The translations under genes were made by a program, and so were the position numbers. 64,000 nucleotides of DNA. Origin: Chloroflexi bacterium HGW-Chloroflexi-4 (GTDB lineage: Bacteria > Chloroflexota > Anaerolineae > Anaerolineales > Anaerolineaceae). The notes beneath the pieces were generated by a model. It saw only the letters and a list, made by a program, of their open reading frames with translations. It did no database searches and was not told where the DNA came from. This document shows positions 25,282 through 35,510 of the stretch, piece by piece; the stretch's first letter is position 1; each line of letters opens with the position of its first letter. The stretch is from contig PHBW01000013.1 in assembly GCA_002840715.1 (NCBI GenBank), positions 139,445 through 203,444 of the forward strand. The letters run 5' to 3'.

Positions 25282-27149
25282 CCGATCAAGTAAAACTGCT
25301 TGAAAGACTGAAAACCGGCAAACCCCTGCTCTCAGATGGAGCCATGGGCACAATGCTGCACTCGCGCGGCATCACTTATGAAGGCTGTTTCGACTGTCTT
25401 AACCTCAGTCATCCCGGTCTGGTGGCCGACCTGCACCGCGAATACATCGAAGCCGGTGCCCAGATCATCCAGACCAACACCTTTGGCGCCAACCGCTACA
25501 AACTTGGCCGCCACGGATTAGCCGACAGCCTGGGCAAGATCAACGCCGCCGGTGTGGAACTCGCCAGGCGCGCTGTGCTTGCTTCTTTTAAAGAAGTCTT
25601 GATCGCCGGGGATGTCGGTCCGCTGGGTGTGCCGCTTGCTCCTTTTGGCCGCGTGCAGGCTGATGAAGCCCGCGCTGCCTTTGAAGAACAAATATCCGCG
25701 CTGGCAGCCGCCGGTGTGGATTTGATCATCATCGAAACCATGACCGACCTGCACGAAATCATTGAAGCAGTTAAGGCATCCAAATCTGCAGCACCTCAAC
25801 TTCCAGTTATTGCCTCAATGACTTTCACCCGCGACAACCGCACCCTGCTTGGTGACTCCCCCGCCAAGGTGGCAAAAGGAGTCCACGAGGCCGGAGCAGA
25901 TATCATCGGCATCAACTGCTCGGGCGGTCCAAACCAATTGCTTAATATCCTCAAACAAATGAAATCCGTGCTGCCCGAGGGTCTCTTCTCGGTGATGCCC
26001 AACGCCGGTTGGCCTGAACAAGTCGAAGGCCGCATTATGTATTCAGCAGGACCCGATTATTTCGGTGATTACGCTGTCACCTTTTGGCAGGCAGGCGCCT
26101 GCGTGATTGGCGGCTGCTGCGGCACAACACCTGCCCATATTAAAGCCATGGCAGACAAGATCACCGTCACAACTGCAGTTGAAGTGATTGCCAAACGTGA
26201 GACCGAAAAAAGCCAGGTTGAAAAAGAATCTGAAGAAGTCTTTCCACCCACTCAAATGGCGCAAAAGCTGCGTGATGGCAAATTCGTCATCGCCGTCGAG
26301 ATGGATCCCCCCCGCGGGCTTTCGACCGGCAAGTTGATCGCAGGCGCCAGTCTGTTGAGCCAGGCCGGTGCGGATGTGATTGATGTGGCAGACAGCCCCA
26401 TGGCCCGCATGCGCATGAGCCCTTGGGCGGTCTGCAGTCTTGTTCAACGCAAGGTCGGCATCGAAACCGTGCTGCACTTCCCCACCCGCGGACGCAACCT
26501 GCTGCGTGTGCAAGGCGATCTGCTGGCCGCACATGCTCTTGAGGTGCGCAATATCTTTGTTGTGATGGGCGACCCAACCTCCATTGGTGATTACCCCGGT
26601 GCCAATGACAACTACGACCTTGTGCCGTCTGGATTGATCAAACTGATCAAACAGGGTTTTAATGCCGGGCTTGACCACGCCGGCACCGAGATTGGACAGC
26701 CCACCAATTTCTTCGTCGGCTGCGCCCTTAATCTAAACCCCGTGGATATGGAAAGCGAATTGAAGAACCTGCGCCGAAAACTCAAAGCAGGTGCAGATTT
26801 CATCCTCACCCAACCCATCTACAACCCTGACCTGGTGACCAAATTCCATGAAGCCTACGAACGCGAAGATGGCAAACTGCCCATTCCGCTCATCGCCGGG
26901 CTGCTGCCGCTGGCCAGTGCCCGCCATGCCGCCTTTCTCCAGCAGGAAGTCCCCGGCATTGACATCCCTGCCGAGGTGCACCAACAAATGGCCGACAGCG
27001 GCAATCAGGGTGCAAATACTGGTATCCGCTTGACAGTTGATTTGGTGGAACAGATTAAAGAGAAAGTGCAGGGCGTTTATCTTATGCCGGCATTCTCAAG
27101 GTTTGACCACGCCGCCGAGATCATCGAACAAATCAGAGGGAATTCCTAA
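25278..27149 (+). CDS. bifunctional homocysteine S-methyltransferase / methylenetetrahydrofolate reductase
   Basis: A 623-residue fusion of the YitJ type. The N-terminal homocysteine methyltransferase domain (about 1-290) has zinc ligands C214 (INCSGGP) and C280-C281 (GGCCGTT). The C-terminal MTHFR TIM barrel (about 325-620) includes VAVEMDPPRG-like IAVEMDPPRG, DVADSP, HFPTRGRN and FILTQPIYN. It reduces methylene- to methyl-tetrahydrofolate, supplying MetH, and may also methylate homocysteine with another donor. The ATGA overlap with metH indicates coupled translation under the same riboswitch. Confidence 0.93.
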   Translation: MTDQVKLLERLKTGKPLLSDGAMGTMLHSRGITYEGCFDCLNLSHPGLVADLHREYIEAGAQIIQTNTFGANRYKLGRHGLADSLGKINAAGVELARRAVLASFKEVLIAGDVGPLGVPLAPFGRVQADEARAAFEEQISALAAAGVDLIIIETMTDLHEIIEAVKASKSAAPQLPVIASMTFTRDNRTLLGDSPAKVAKGVHEAGADIIGINCSGGPNQLLNILKQMKSVLPEGLFSVMPNAGWPEQVEGRIMYSAGPDYFGDYAVTFWQAGACVIGGCCGTTPAHIKAMADKITVTTAVEVIAKRETEKSQVEKESEEVFPPTQMAQKLRDGKFVIAVEMDPPRGLSTGKLIAGASLLSQAGADVIDVADSPMARMRMSPWAVCSLVQRKVGIETVLHFPTRGRNLLRVQGDLLAAHALEVRNIFVVMGDPTSIGDYPGANDNYDLVPSGLIKLIKQGFNAGLDHAGTEIGQPTNFFVGCALNLNPVDMESELKNLRRKLKAGADFILTQPIYNPDLVTKFHEAYEREDGKLPIPLIAGLLPLASARHAAFLQQEVPGIDIPAEVHQQMADSGNQGANTGIRLTVDLVEQIKEKVQGVYLMPAFSRFDHAAEIIEQIRGNS

Positions 27150-27234
27150 ATTTTCTCCAATTTGGGACTAAAATTAAAAAGCTTGGATTCATACAAATAT
27201 TCACGCACAAAATGCGATTAAATAACAGGCAGTT

Positions 27235-27963
27235 ATGAAAATATTGGTTATCTCTGATGTACATGGAAATTACACCGCCCTTGAGGCTGTTATAGCCTCA
27301 GCAGGAACGGTTGATGCTGTTTGGTGTCTTGGCGACCTGGTCGGTTACGGCCCGGACCCCAATGAGTGCGTGGAACGCATTCGCGCGCTGCCGCACCTAA
27401 CCTGCATCAAGGGAAACCACGATGATGCGGTCATATCCAGCCGCAATATAGAAAAATTTAACGATGATGCCGAAACCTCCGTTCGCTTCACCCGCGAGGT
27501 CTTAAAACCGGAGAACCTGAAATTTCTTACCCGACTTCGTGAAAAACATTTTACCCTCACCGAAACCCTCACGCACGGCAGCCCGCGCCACCCCATGTGG
27601 GAATATCTGGTGGAGCCTTTTGTGGCTATGATGAATTTCTCGCAGTTCAGCACCCCACTGGCTTTTGTCGGTCATTCTCACTTACCCATCTCTTTTACCA
27701 TGGATGCCAACGGTGACAAGATCATCCGCACCATCCACGAAGGTAACCAGGAAATGCAAATCACTGGCCGCGCCATCCTCAACCCCGGATCGGTCGGTCA
27801 ACCTCGGGATCGCGATCCGCGTGCTTCGTACGGTCTTTTCGATCCAGAAGCCTCCGTCTGGCGCATCACCCGCGTGGAATACGATATCGCTGCCGTTCAG
27901 CAGCGCATCTATGCAGCCGGTCTGCCAGAAAAAGAGGGGCTTCGCCTCTCTGATGGTTGGTAG
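27235..27963 (+). CDS. metallophosphoesterase (calcineurin-like)
   Basis: A 242-residue phosphoesterase with all dimetal motifs: SDVHGNYTA (DxH), CLGDLVGYGP (GD), KGNHDD (GNHD), VGHSH and NPGSVGQPRD. The substrate may be a nucleotide or phosphoprotein; related proteins are listed as diadenosine-tetraphosphatase or YfcE-like. ATG 27235 has only a weak SD (CAGGCAG). It stands between the metH operon and a DUF4349 lipoprotein. Confidence 0.92.
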   Translation: MKILVISDVHGNYTALEAVIASAGTVDAVWCLGDLVGYGPDPNECVERIRALPHLTCIKGNHDDAVISSRNIEKFNDDAETSVRFTREVLKPENLKFLTRLREKHFTLTETLTHGSPRHPMWEYLVEPFVAMMNFSQFSTPLAFVGHSHLPISFTMDANGDKIIRTIHEGNQEMQITGRAILNPGSVGQPRDRDPRASYGLFDPEASVWRITRVEYDIAAVQQRIYAAGLPEKEGLRLSDGW

Positions 27964-28046
27964 GCACGGAACCTTTTTCCTCCCTGGTGCGTCATGAGTG
28001 CAGAGAAATGTGTATAATCAAATGAGAGAGTACTAAGGAGGAGAAC

Positions 28047-29036
28047 ATGAACAAGAAAACACTACTCACTGTATTTGTTATTTTGGCTTTTGTGTTGAGC
28101 GCCTGCGCCAAGGCTGCATCACCTGAAGAATCCCGAACGTATGATAATTATGCCGCCAGCGGAATATCTGAAGAAATGGCAATAATGCCTGAAGCACCCG
28201 CCGCGGCTTACGATTCTGCTGCCACAAAGGCAGATTATTCCGCCACCAGCGCTGGCGCCCCCATCAAACAAATGATCATCAAGAATGCCGACCTCACCGT
28301 CGCCGTGGATGACCCCGGCGCTTCGATGAACGACATCAACGAAATGGCAACCGGTTTGGGCGGACACATCGTCACTTCGTATATTTACAAAGCCTACACC
28401 AATACAGGTCTTGAAGTTCCCGAAGCCACCATCACTGTGCGTATCCCTGCCGACAAGCTTGACCTGGCCATTGAACAAATCAAGAACATGTCTGGCGACG
28501 CCAGTAAATACACTATCAATGAAAGCATAAGCGGACAGGACGTAACCCAGGAATACACAGACCTCGGCTCCCGCTTGCGCAATCTGGAAGAAGCAGACAA
28601 GAAGTTGTCAGAACTTTATGACATGGCTGAAAAGACAGAAGACGCCCTCGCTGTCTACAACCAAAAAATTATTATCACCGAACAGATTGAAGTCATCAAA
28701 GGTCAGATGCAATACTACGAACAATCCGCAGCCATGTCAGCCATCAGCGTGAGACTGGTTGCCAAAGAGACCATCGCCCCCGTCACCATCGCCGGCTGGG
28801 AACCCAAGGGTGTGGCACGCGACGCCGTCCAATCTTTGATCAACTTTGGCAAGGGTTTAGTTGAGTTCCTGATCTGGTTGGTCATTCTGGTACTTCCGAT
28901 CATCATCGTCATCGGCGCCCCCATTTTCTTCTTCGTCCGCTGGCTGATCAAACGCGGCAAACGCAAAGAAGCCGCCCGCCAACAGGCGCTGCGCGATGCC
29001 ATGGCTTCACAGACACCACCTGAAATGAAGAAATAG
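28047..29036 (+). CDS. DUF4349-domain lipoprotein
   Basis: A 329-residue lipoprotein with lipobox LSAC, a long DUF4349 region (about 72-265: KNADLTVAVDD, a coiled-coil stretch around RLRNLEEADKKLSELYDMAE), then a C-terminal membrane helix (about 283-305) and a basic tail RGKRKEAARQ. The family is widespread, envelope-located and functionally uncharacterised. AAGGAGG precedes the ATG, and TATAAT at 28013-28018 may be its -10. Confidence 0.88.
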   Translation: MNKKTLLTVFVILAFVLSACAKAASPEESRTYDNYAASGISEEMAIMPEAPAAAYDSAATKADYSATSAGAPIKQMIIKNADLTVAVDDPGASMNDINEMATGLGGHIVTSYIYKAYTNTGLEVPEATITVRIPADKLDLAIEQIKNMSGDASKYTINESISGQDVTQEYTDLGSRLRNLEEADKKLSELYDMAEKTEDALAVYNQKIIITEQIEVIKGQMQYYEQSAAMSAISVRLVAKETIAPVTIAGWEPKGVARDAVQSLINFGKGLVEFLIWLVILVLPIIIVIGAPIFFFVRWLIKRGKRKEAARQQALRDAMASQTPPEMKK

Positions 29037-29059
29037 AAATTTAAAAACCTATCACAAAA

Positions 29060-29087
29060 GTAGAGGAGGTTCGTGAACCTCCTCTAC
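29060..29087. terminator. bidirectional terminator between DUF4349 and GH36 genes
   Basis: GTAGAGGAGGTTC (29060-29072) pairs with GAACCTCCTCTAC (29075-29087). The hairpin lies between two convergent stops. Confidence 0.85.
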
Positions 29088-29097
29088 TTATTATTTA

Positions 29098-31464
29098 TTA
29101 TTTCATTTCAACGACCACATGAGCGAACCCACCCACTGCCACCGGGATGGAAAGAATGCCGTCCGCGTTGGTCTGAGTATTCACCATTTGATTATTCACT
29201 TTCACAGAATGCACCACACCCGGCACCCACACCTTAATGCGGCCTTCAACTTTGCGCGGTAGTCGCAGGGTCAATTTGATTTCATTAAGGTCAACCTTCC
29301 AATCCGCCACCTCAACGCCTTGTGAGATGTGAAGATCACTGCCCAGATAAACCGACTCATTTGGCATCGCCTTGCGCCAGGCGGTAACAGCGCAGCCGTG
29401 CGCACCGATCCCCTCCAACCACAACTGATCCTCACTATTAACCAAAATTGTTTTGCCGCTCCAAAAATCACTGACCCAATAGTCCCCTGTTGGCAGTTTG
29501 TATTCTTCGGCAGATAAGGTGAGATCACTGGATTCATCCAACCAGTTGAATTTGGACAAAATATGCCACTCACCGCTATCATTCACCTGGTCCAGCCTAA
29601 GCATGGAAGGCATACTCGAATCAAACCAGTCCACCACCCGCGCCCGCTCACCCATGATAGGAAGCAGGCACTCAGCTATCTTCAACCGATCTTTTGGCAG
29701 ACTGGGCAGATCATCAGACACCAGCAGCGAACCGCCTGTCAGCGCAATCGCGCTCGCCAGGGATTGCACTTCTGCCAGGCTCAGATGCGTGTCCGGCCTA
29801 ATCAAGAGACAGTCGGGGTCGTTGATCCACCAATGACCGTGCAAGTTGGCACGCGTGATAATGTTGCGGATCGAGTTGCGCGCGCAAGGCATGGCCGGTT
29901 CATTTTTTAGGAAAAGTTTAATGCCATTAAAGGTCGGCGGCCAATCGCCGCTCACATCCGCACCAATGCGCATGGCTTCAACCAGTCCAAGCATGCCGCC
30001 AAAAGGTGCGCCACAGCCCAGCAGGGTGACCTCCGGCCCCACTGCCGCTCGGATGGCTTCCATGCCCCGCCGCAGCACCTGTGCGCGCGTCAAGGTACGA
30101 TCCTGATACTGGCAATCCACGGCGGCTGCGTAGAGAAAATCAAGTTTGAGATAAGGGTAGCCCCAATTCGCGGAGGCAGTCTGCACCACCCGGCAGGCAT
30201 AATCCAACGCTTCGGGGATGGTCAGATCCAGTGCGGTGGTCAATGCGTTCCACACAAATCCGCAATTGACCGGCTTGCCGTTGGCTTTGCGCAGCAGCCA
30301 TTCAGGGTGCTGCTTAACGATCTCGGCCTTGGGGTGCAATATGAAGGGCGCCAGCCACAAACCGGGCAGCAGCCCTTCCTGTTTGATCTCTGCTGCCAGC
30401 GGTGCCACCCCGTTGGGGAACTCAGGCTTAAACGTAAACCAGTCGCCGATCTGGCTTTCAAAACCGTCATCCACCTGAACCAGTTGCAGCGGCAGGGTCT
30501 CTTGCTGCTCAACGATAGCCTTCAGATTTTCGCGGATGATCGGCTCGGATATTTTGGTATAAAAGTGATACCACGAGCACCATCCCGTCGGGGATTCTTC
30601 AGGCACGCGGATGTGATTTTCACGTGCCACTGCCTCAAGGTATTTCTCGAGAGGCTCGCGGTGATCGAGCAGCACCGGGTTAAATGCTGCCCAATCCGTG
30701 CTGATGCTGCAGCCCGGATCGAGACGGGCGTTGTCGCCATTCGCCCACATCTGCAATCTGCCATCGCCGTTGAAGTCTGCCAGAATGGAGGTGAAATGAT
30801 ATTTTTGAGAGAGACTGCCCACTAGAAATCCGCTGCGCCTCACCTGGTCGCCGATCACGGCAAAGAAATCACTTGAAAAAACGCCCTTTTCTCGTGGCAG
30901 CGGTGTGCCGGGGTTTTTGATCATGGGCAACTGCAGCCCGCCCAGGTTGCTCACATTCATGCGCCCATCCGCGGGGTACCACTGCGAGGGGGACCAAGAT
31001 TGCCAGCCATTTGAAAAGAAACCCTGTTCCTTCTGTTGGCGATCTTCAGGCCAGAGGATTTTGCCGTCCAAATCAGGGTCAAGATCCAGCAAGCCAATGG
31101 ATTGCATCTCAACAGGGTCGCCTCCCTGGTTGCTCACATCCAGCTTCCACACCACCAGTGGATATTCACGCAAAATGCCGAATTGCAGGTTGACTAAAAT
31201 ACCATGGTCGTTCACAGGCACATCGAAGGTCATGATGTCCATTTCACCCTGCGGCATCCAGTCAACTTTTTTGGGCTGCGGATCGGTCAAAACCCACTCT
31301 TTAACCGGGTTTACGAAATCAATCCCATTGATTTTATATTTCAGCATCAAATTGGCATTTTGGATGCCCGGTATGTTTTGGTCCGCTGTCAGAATGCTGA
31401 AAGTGCCATTTTCAGCATTAAGGGTTACTTTGAAAACAGTGTTGGAAAGCTGCAAGGTCATCAT
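29098..31464 (-). CDS. GH36 family alpha-galactosidase
   Basis: A protein of about 788 residues with an N-terminal beta-sandwich domain, a central TIM barrel and a C-terminal beta domain. The barrel contains GWCSWYHFYT, QVDDGFE and KLDFLY (D442, probable nucleophile), then RIGADVSGDW (D503, probable acid/base). The 61-residue spacing fits the family. It should remove alpha-galactosyl groups from raffinose-type sugars or galactomannan. There is no signal peptide, so it is cytoplasmic. ATG 31464 or 31461 follows GGAG; a GTG at 31473 is less likely. No sugar transporter is adjacent. Confidence 0.92.
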   Translation of the reverse strand: MMTLQLSNTVFKVTLNAENGTFSILTADQNIPGIQNANLMLKYKINGIDFVNPVKEWVLTDPQPKKVDWMPQGEMDIMTFDVPVNDHGILVNLQFGILREYPLVVWKLDVSNQGGDPVEMQSIGLLDLDPDLDGKILWPEDRQQKEQGFFSNGWQSWSPSQWYPADGRMNVSNLGGLQLPMIKNPGTPLPREKGVFSSDFFAVIGDQVRRSGFLVGSLSQKYHFTSILADFNGDGRLQMWANGDNARLDPGCSISTDWAAFNPVLLDHREPLEKYLEAVARENHIRVPEESPTGWCSWYHFYTKISEPIIRENLKAIVEQQETLPLQLVQVDDGFESQIGDWFTFKPEFPNGVAPLAAEIKQEGLLPGLWLAPFILHPKAEIVKQHPEWLLRKANGKPVNCGFVWNALTTALDLTIPEALDYACRVVQTASANWGYPYLKLDFLYAAAVDCQYQDRTLTRAQVLRRGMEAIRAAVGPEVTLLGCGAPFGGMLGLVEAMRIGADVSGDWPPTFNGIKLFLKNEPAMPCARNSIRNIITRANLHGHWWINDPDCLLIRPDTHLSLAEVQSLASAIALTGGSLLVSDDLPSLPKDRLKIAECLLPIMGERARVVDWFDSSMPSMLRLDQVNDSGEWHILSKFNWLDESSDLTLSAEEYKLPTGDYWVSDFWSGKTILVNSEDQLWLEGIGAHGCAVTAWRKAMPNESVYLGSDLHISQGVEVADWKVDLNEIKLTLRLPRKVEGRIKVWVPGVVHSVKVNNQMVNTQTNADGILSIPVAVGGFAHVVVEMK

Positions 31465-31697
31465 GAACTCCACAGAGTTGAATTTGAATAAATGATTTTA
31501 ACATTATCTTGATTTTGATACTTGGTAATCTGCTATCTGAAAATATCTTATATTACCCATTTAAAACTAAAAAATCTGTAAGAAGTTTAAAAATGAATAA
31601 AGTGTCTTTTGTACTGAAAATAGTCTTTTCGTATTTTTGATTTGTCCATTTAGTATTGCCTTTGCAGTTCGTTGAAAAAATGGTTTTCCACCTCGCA

Positions 31698-31706
31698 TGA
31701 TATAAT
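31698..31706 (+). promoter_or_regulatory. extended -10 element giving a leaderless dinG message
   Basis: TGA-TATAAT (31698-31706) lies only six bases before ATG 31713, so transcription should begin at or next to the start codon. No SD could fit between. Confidence 0.65.
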
Positions 31707-31712
31707 CGCTGC

Positions 31713-34502
31713 ATGTCCTCCATGGTTGCCATAGATATAGAGACCACTGGTCTCGACCCCAACAAAGACGCCATCACCGAGATCGCCGCCGTGCGTTTTT
31801 CGGGCCACCGTGTCGAGGCTGAGTGGACCAAACTGGTCAACCCCGGCCGTCCCATCCCCCCCATGATCACCCAACTGACCGGCATCACCAACGAGATGGT
31901 GCGCAATGCACCGCCTGTTCAGGCGGTCATTCAGGAACTGGCCGATTTCGTCGGCGATGACCCTGTCGTGGGTCACAACGTACGTTTTGACCTCGGCTTT
32001 CTGCAAAAACACCGTGTGCTCCAATATAACAAGGTCGTGGATACCTACGAACTGGCTTCCATTGTGCTGCCCTGCAACAGCCGCTACAACCTCGGCACCC
32101 TGGGCTCCACCCTCGGCAGTCTGATCCCCAATTCGCACCGCGCGCTGGATGATGCCCGCCTGACCCATGCCGTACTGCACGCCCTTTACAAGAAGCTCCT
32201 CGAACTACCCATTGAATTCCTCGCCGAGACCGTCCGACTGGGCGAGAACATCGATTGGGATGGTGCGCTCATGTTCCAGCAGGCCATGCGCGAAAAAGGC
32301 CGCATGCCCATCGAAGCCAAGAAAGTCTATCAGGACGATTATGGGCTGCTCTTTGGCGGCGCTGTTTCGCTGCCCCCGCTCATCCCCGTCGAAACCCCCA
32401 CCCCGCTTGACCCGGACGAAATGGCCTCCATGATCGAACACGGCGGACCCTTCGCCCATTATTTCGAGAGTTTCGAGAGCCGTCCGCAGCAGATTGAAAT
32501 GCTGCGCGCCGTAAGCGATGCCCTTTCTGATAGCAAGCACATCATGGTCGAAGCAGGCACCGGCACCGGCAAGTCCTTTGCCTACCTCATCCCCGCCGTG
32601 GAATGGGCGCTCAAGAACTCGATGCGCGTGGTCATTTCGACCAACACCATCACCCTGCAAGATCAGTTGATCAATAAAGACATCCCCGACCTGGCGGCTG
32701 CCTTGAACTCTGAAGTGCGCGCCGTGGTCGTCAAAGGACGCGGCAACTATCTCTGTCCGCGCCGGCTTGATTCACTGCGCAAGAACGGCCCCGAAAATGT
32801 GGATGAGCTGCGCGTACTGGCCAAGATCATGGTCTGGTTGCAGCAAGGCGGCAGAGGAGACCGCGGCGAGATCAATCTTAATGGTCCCACCGAACGTGAA
32901 GTCTGGACGCGCCTGTCTGCGGATGATGAAGGCTGCAAGGCCGAAGTCTGCATGAGCCGCAACGGCGGCGCCTGCCCCTTCCACAAAACCCACGTGGCAT
33001 CTCAATCTGCCCACATTCTGGTGGTCAACCATGCCCTCTTATTGGCTGACATTATCACCGGCAGCCGTGTGCTGCCCGAATATGACTACCTGATCGTGGA
33101 TGAAGCCCACCACCTTGAATCCGCTTCGACCAACGCGCTTTCCTTCAGGATTACGCAGATGGATTTCGTGCGCCTGCTGCGCGAGATTGGCTCCACCTCA
33201 AGCGGCTTGGTCGGCCGTCTGCTTGGTTTGCTTTCACACTCCCTGCCGCCATCTGACCTAGCCGCCCTCAACATGGCCGGCCACAAGATCGCGGATCTGC
33301 TCTTCAGGCTCGAAAATGACTTTAACGATTTCGTGAAGACCATGTCGCTCTTCATGGAAGAAATGCGCGAAGGCGGACCGGTCAGCAATTATGGTCAGCA
33401 AACCCGCATCCAGCCCGCCACCCGCACCCTGCCCTCCTGGTCGGAGGTCGAGATCGCCTGGGATAATACCGATAACAGCGCCCGCGGCGCGCTATCTCTC
33501 GTCGCGGATTTTCACAAGGCAGTCAGCGACGCACTTGAAAAACCCGGTGAAGATATTGAAGACACGCTCAGCTCGCTGGCCAGTGTCAATCGCCGCCTCA
33601 CCGAGGCCGAAGTTTACCTCAACGCGCTAGTGATGAAACCGGATGAGCACTATGTCTATTGGGCCGAGATTCAAGCCAACACCTACCGCCTGGTGCTACA
33701 AGCTGCGCCGCTGCACATCGGACCGATGATGGAGCAGTACCTGTGGCATGAAAAAGCTGCCGTGATTCTCACTTCGGCCACCCTTACCACACACGGCGAG
33801 TTCGGCTACATTCGCAGCCGGTTGAACGCCGACGAAGCGGATGAATTGGTGCTCGGCTCCCCCTTTGACTTTGAAAACTCCACCCTGCTATACATGGTCA
33901 ACGACATTGCCGAACCCGGCGATGCTAATGCCTATCAGCGTGAAGTAGATGCCGCCATTATCCGTCTGGCCAAGGCCACCGGCGGACGCATGCTGGCGCT
34001 CTTTACCAGCTATGCGCAACTCAAACGCACCTCCCAAACCATTTCGGGCGCATTGGCTGAAGCGGATATTCAGGTATTCGAACAGGGCGAAGGCGCTTCA
34101 ACCAACACCCTGCTTGAGACCTTCAGAGATTCACCCCGCGCTGTGCTGCTTGGCACCCGCGCTTTCTGGGAAGGCGTGGACATCCCCGGCGAGGCGCTTT
34201 CGGTGCTGGTGATCGTCAAGCTGCCTTTCGACGTGCCCTCAGACCCGATCATCGCAGCCCGCGCCGAGACCTTTGACGACGCATTCAATGAATACAACCT
34301 GCCCGAGGCCATTCTCAAATTCAGGCAGGGCTTTGGCCGCCTCATCCGCACTCAGTCAGACCGCGGTGTGGTGGTGATCCTCGACAAAAGAGTGCTTACC
34401 AAGAAATACGGCCGTCAATTTATTGAAAGCCTGCCTGTATGCACGACCAAGGTCGGCACCGTGGTGGATCTGCCGCGCGCCGCCGCCAAATGGCTGGAAT
34501 AA
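31713..34502 (+). CDS. dinG: DnaQ-type exonuclease fused to DinG-family helicase
   Basis: A 929-residue fusion. Residues 1-170 are a DEDDh 3'-5' exonuclease (AIDIETTG, D8/E10; GHNVRFDLGFL; HRALDDARLTHA). The rest is an XPD/DinG superfamily 2 helicase with Walker A EAGTGTGKS (K287), DEAH box at 463-466, and four Cys for an Fe-S cluster (C348, C408, C413, C421). The C-terminal motif GFGRLIRTQSDRG is helicase motif VI. It probably unwinds and trims DNA ends, R-loops or structured DNA in repair. Gram-positive DinG proteins share the fusion. The message appears leaderless. Confidence 0.95.
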   Translation: MSSMVAIDIETTGLDPNKDAITEIAAVRFSGHRVEAEWTKLVNPGRPIPPMITQLTGITNEMVRNAPPVQAVIQELADFVGDDPVVGHNVRFDLGFLQKHRVLQYNKVVDTYELASIVLPCNSRYNLGTLGSTLGSLIPNSHRALDDARLTHAVLHALYKKLLELPIEFLAETVRLGENIDWDGALMFQQAMREKGRMPIEAKKVYQDDYGLLFGGAVSLPPLIPVETPTPLDPDEMASMIEHGGPFAHYFESFESRPQQIEMLRAVSDALSDSKHIMVEAGTGTGKSFAYLIPAVEWALKNSMRVVISTNTITLQDQLINKDIPDLAAALNSEVRAVVVKGRGNYLCPRRLDSLRKNGPENVDELRVLAKIMVWLQQGGRGDRGEINLNGPTEREVWTRLSADDEGCKAEVCMSRNGGACPFHKTHVASQSAHILVVNHALLLADIITGSRVLPEYDYLIVDEAHHLESASTNALSFRITQMDFVRLLREIGSTSSGLVGRLLGLLSHSLPPSDLAALNMAGHKIADLLFRLENDFNDFVKTMSLFMEEMREGGPVSNYGQQTRIQPATRTLPSWSEVEIAWDNTDNSARGALSLVADFHKAVSDALEKPGEDIEDTLSSLASVNRRLTEAEVYLNALVMKPDEHYVYWAEIQANTYRLVLQAAPLHIGPMMEQYLWHEKAAVILTSATLTTHGEFGYIRSRLNADEADELVLGSPFDFENSTLLYMVNDIAEPGDANAYQREVDAAIIRLAKATGGRMLALFTSYAQLKRTSQTISGALAEADIQVFEQGEGASTNTLLETFRDSPRAVLLGTRAFWEGVDIPGEALSVLVIVKLPFDVPSDPIIAARAETFDDAFNEYNLPEAILKFRQGFGRLIRTQSDRGVVVILDKRVLTKKYGRQFIESLPVCTTKVGTVVDLPRAAAKWLE

Positions 34503-34618
34503 AGAGCAGACAAAAATTGTTGTTTCTGTATTTTTTTTACAGTAATATACCAGCATAACCAATTTACGACCTCCGGGTTTAACCCGATAACACTAAAAAA
34601 AACTTTGGAGAAGCCAAT

Positions 34619-35503
34619 ATGAAATATGTCATCGGTGTCATGCGTCCCCCATTTCTGCCCCTGGCCGTTGCCTGTGTCTTTCTCGGACTGACGGCCGCCA
34701 TCTGGGGCGGCTACACCATCAACGTCTGGCATGCCATTCTTTGTTTCGTGGGAGGCATCTTGGCTCACGGCGCAGTCAATGCCTTCAATGAATATGAAGA
34801 CGTCAAAGGCGGATTGGATTTCACCACCACCCGCACTCCCTTCAGCGGCGGCAGCGGCACCATCATCACCGCTCCTGAAAAACTGCCCATCGCGTTGTGG
34901 ACGGCCATCATTACCAGCGCCATCTGCGTGGCCATCGGCGTTTACTTCGCTTTCGTGTACGGATGGGAGATTTTGGCGCTCGGCGCATTCGGTCTTTTCG
35001 TGATCGTCGCCTACACGCCCTGGTTCAACAAACAGCCCATTTTGTGCCTCATCTCGCCCGGCCTCGGTTTCGGCACCCTGATGGTCAACGGCACCTTCTT
35101 CTGCCTGACCGGCACATTCTCATGGGCCGCCCTGCTGGTTTCGTTCATCCCATTCTTTTTGGTCAGCAACTTGCTGCTCCTTAACGAGTTCCCCGATGCA
35201 GATGCCGACAAGCAGTTTGGCCGCAAGCACTTCCCCATTTTGATTGGCAGACAGGCCAGCGCCATTATCTTTGTTGTTTTTGAAGTGCTCACCTACGTCA
35301 CACTGGTGGCAGGTGTGGCTTTCAGCCTCCTCCCCGCCTGGACGCTGCTCGGATTGGTAACGCTCGTCTTCGCCATCCCCGCCGCGCTGGGTGCGCTCAA
35401 GAACGCCAACGACCTGCCCAAACTGGCGCCCTCCATGGGTCAGAACGTTCTCTTGAACCTCATCACCCCCGTGTTAATGGGGATTGGGTTGTTGATTCGG
35501 TAA
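34619..35503 (+). CDS. UbiA-family prenyltransferase
   Basis: A 294-residue membrane protein with about eight or nine helices. The first Asp-rich motif is N54-AFNEYEDVKGG and the second lies in NEFPDADADKQFGRKHFP, which hold the magnesium-diphosphate of the prenyl donor. The family makes quinones, hemes or lipids; the sequence recalls MenA-like 1,4-dihydroxy-2-naphthoate prenyltransferases, but the acceptor is not proven. It has a good SD (GGAG) and a terminator. Confidence 0.88.
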   Translation: MKYVIGVMRPPFLPLAVACVFLGLTAAIWGGYTINVWHAILCFVGGILAHGAVNAFNEYEDVKGGLDFTTTRTPFSGGSGTIITAPEKLPIALWTAIITSAICVAIGVYFAFVYGWEILALGAFGLFVIVAYTPWFNKQPILCLISPGLGFGTLMVNGTFFCLTGTFSWAALLVSFIPFFLVSNLLLLNEFPDADADKQFGRKHFPILIGRQASAIIFVVFEVLTYVTLVAGVAFSLLPAWTLLGLVTLVFAIPAALGALKNANDLPKLAPSMGQNVLLNLITPVLMGIGLLIR

Positions 35504-35510
35504 GAGCAGT

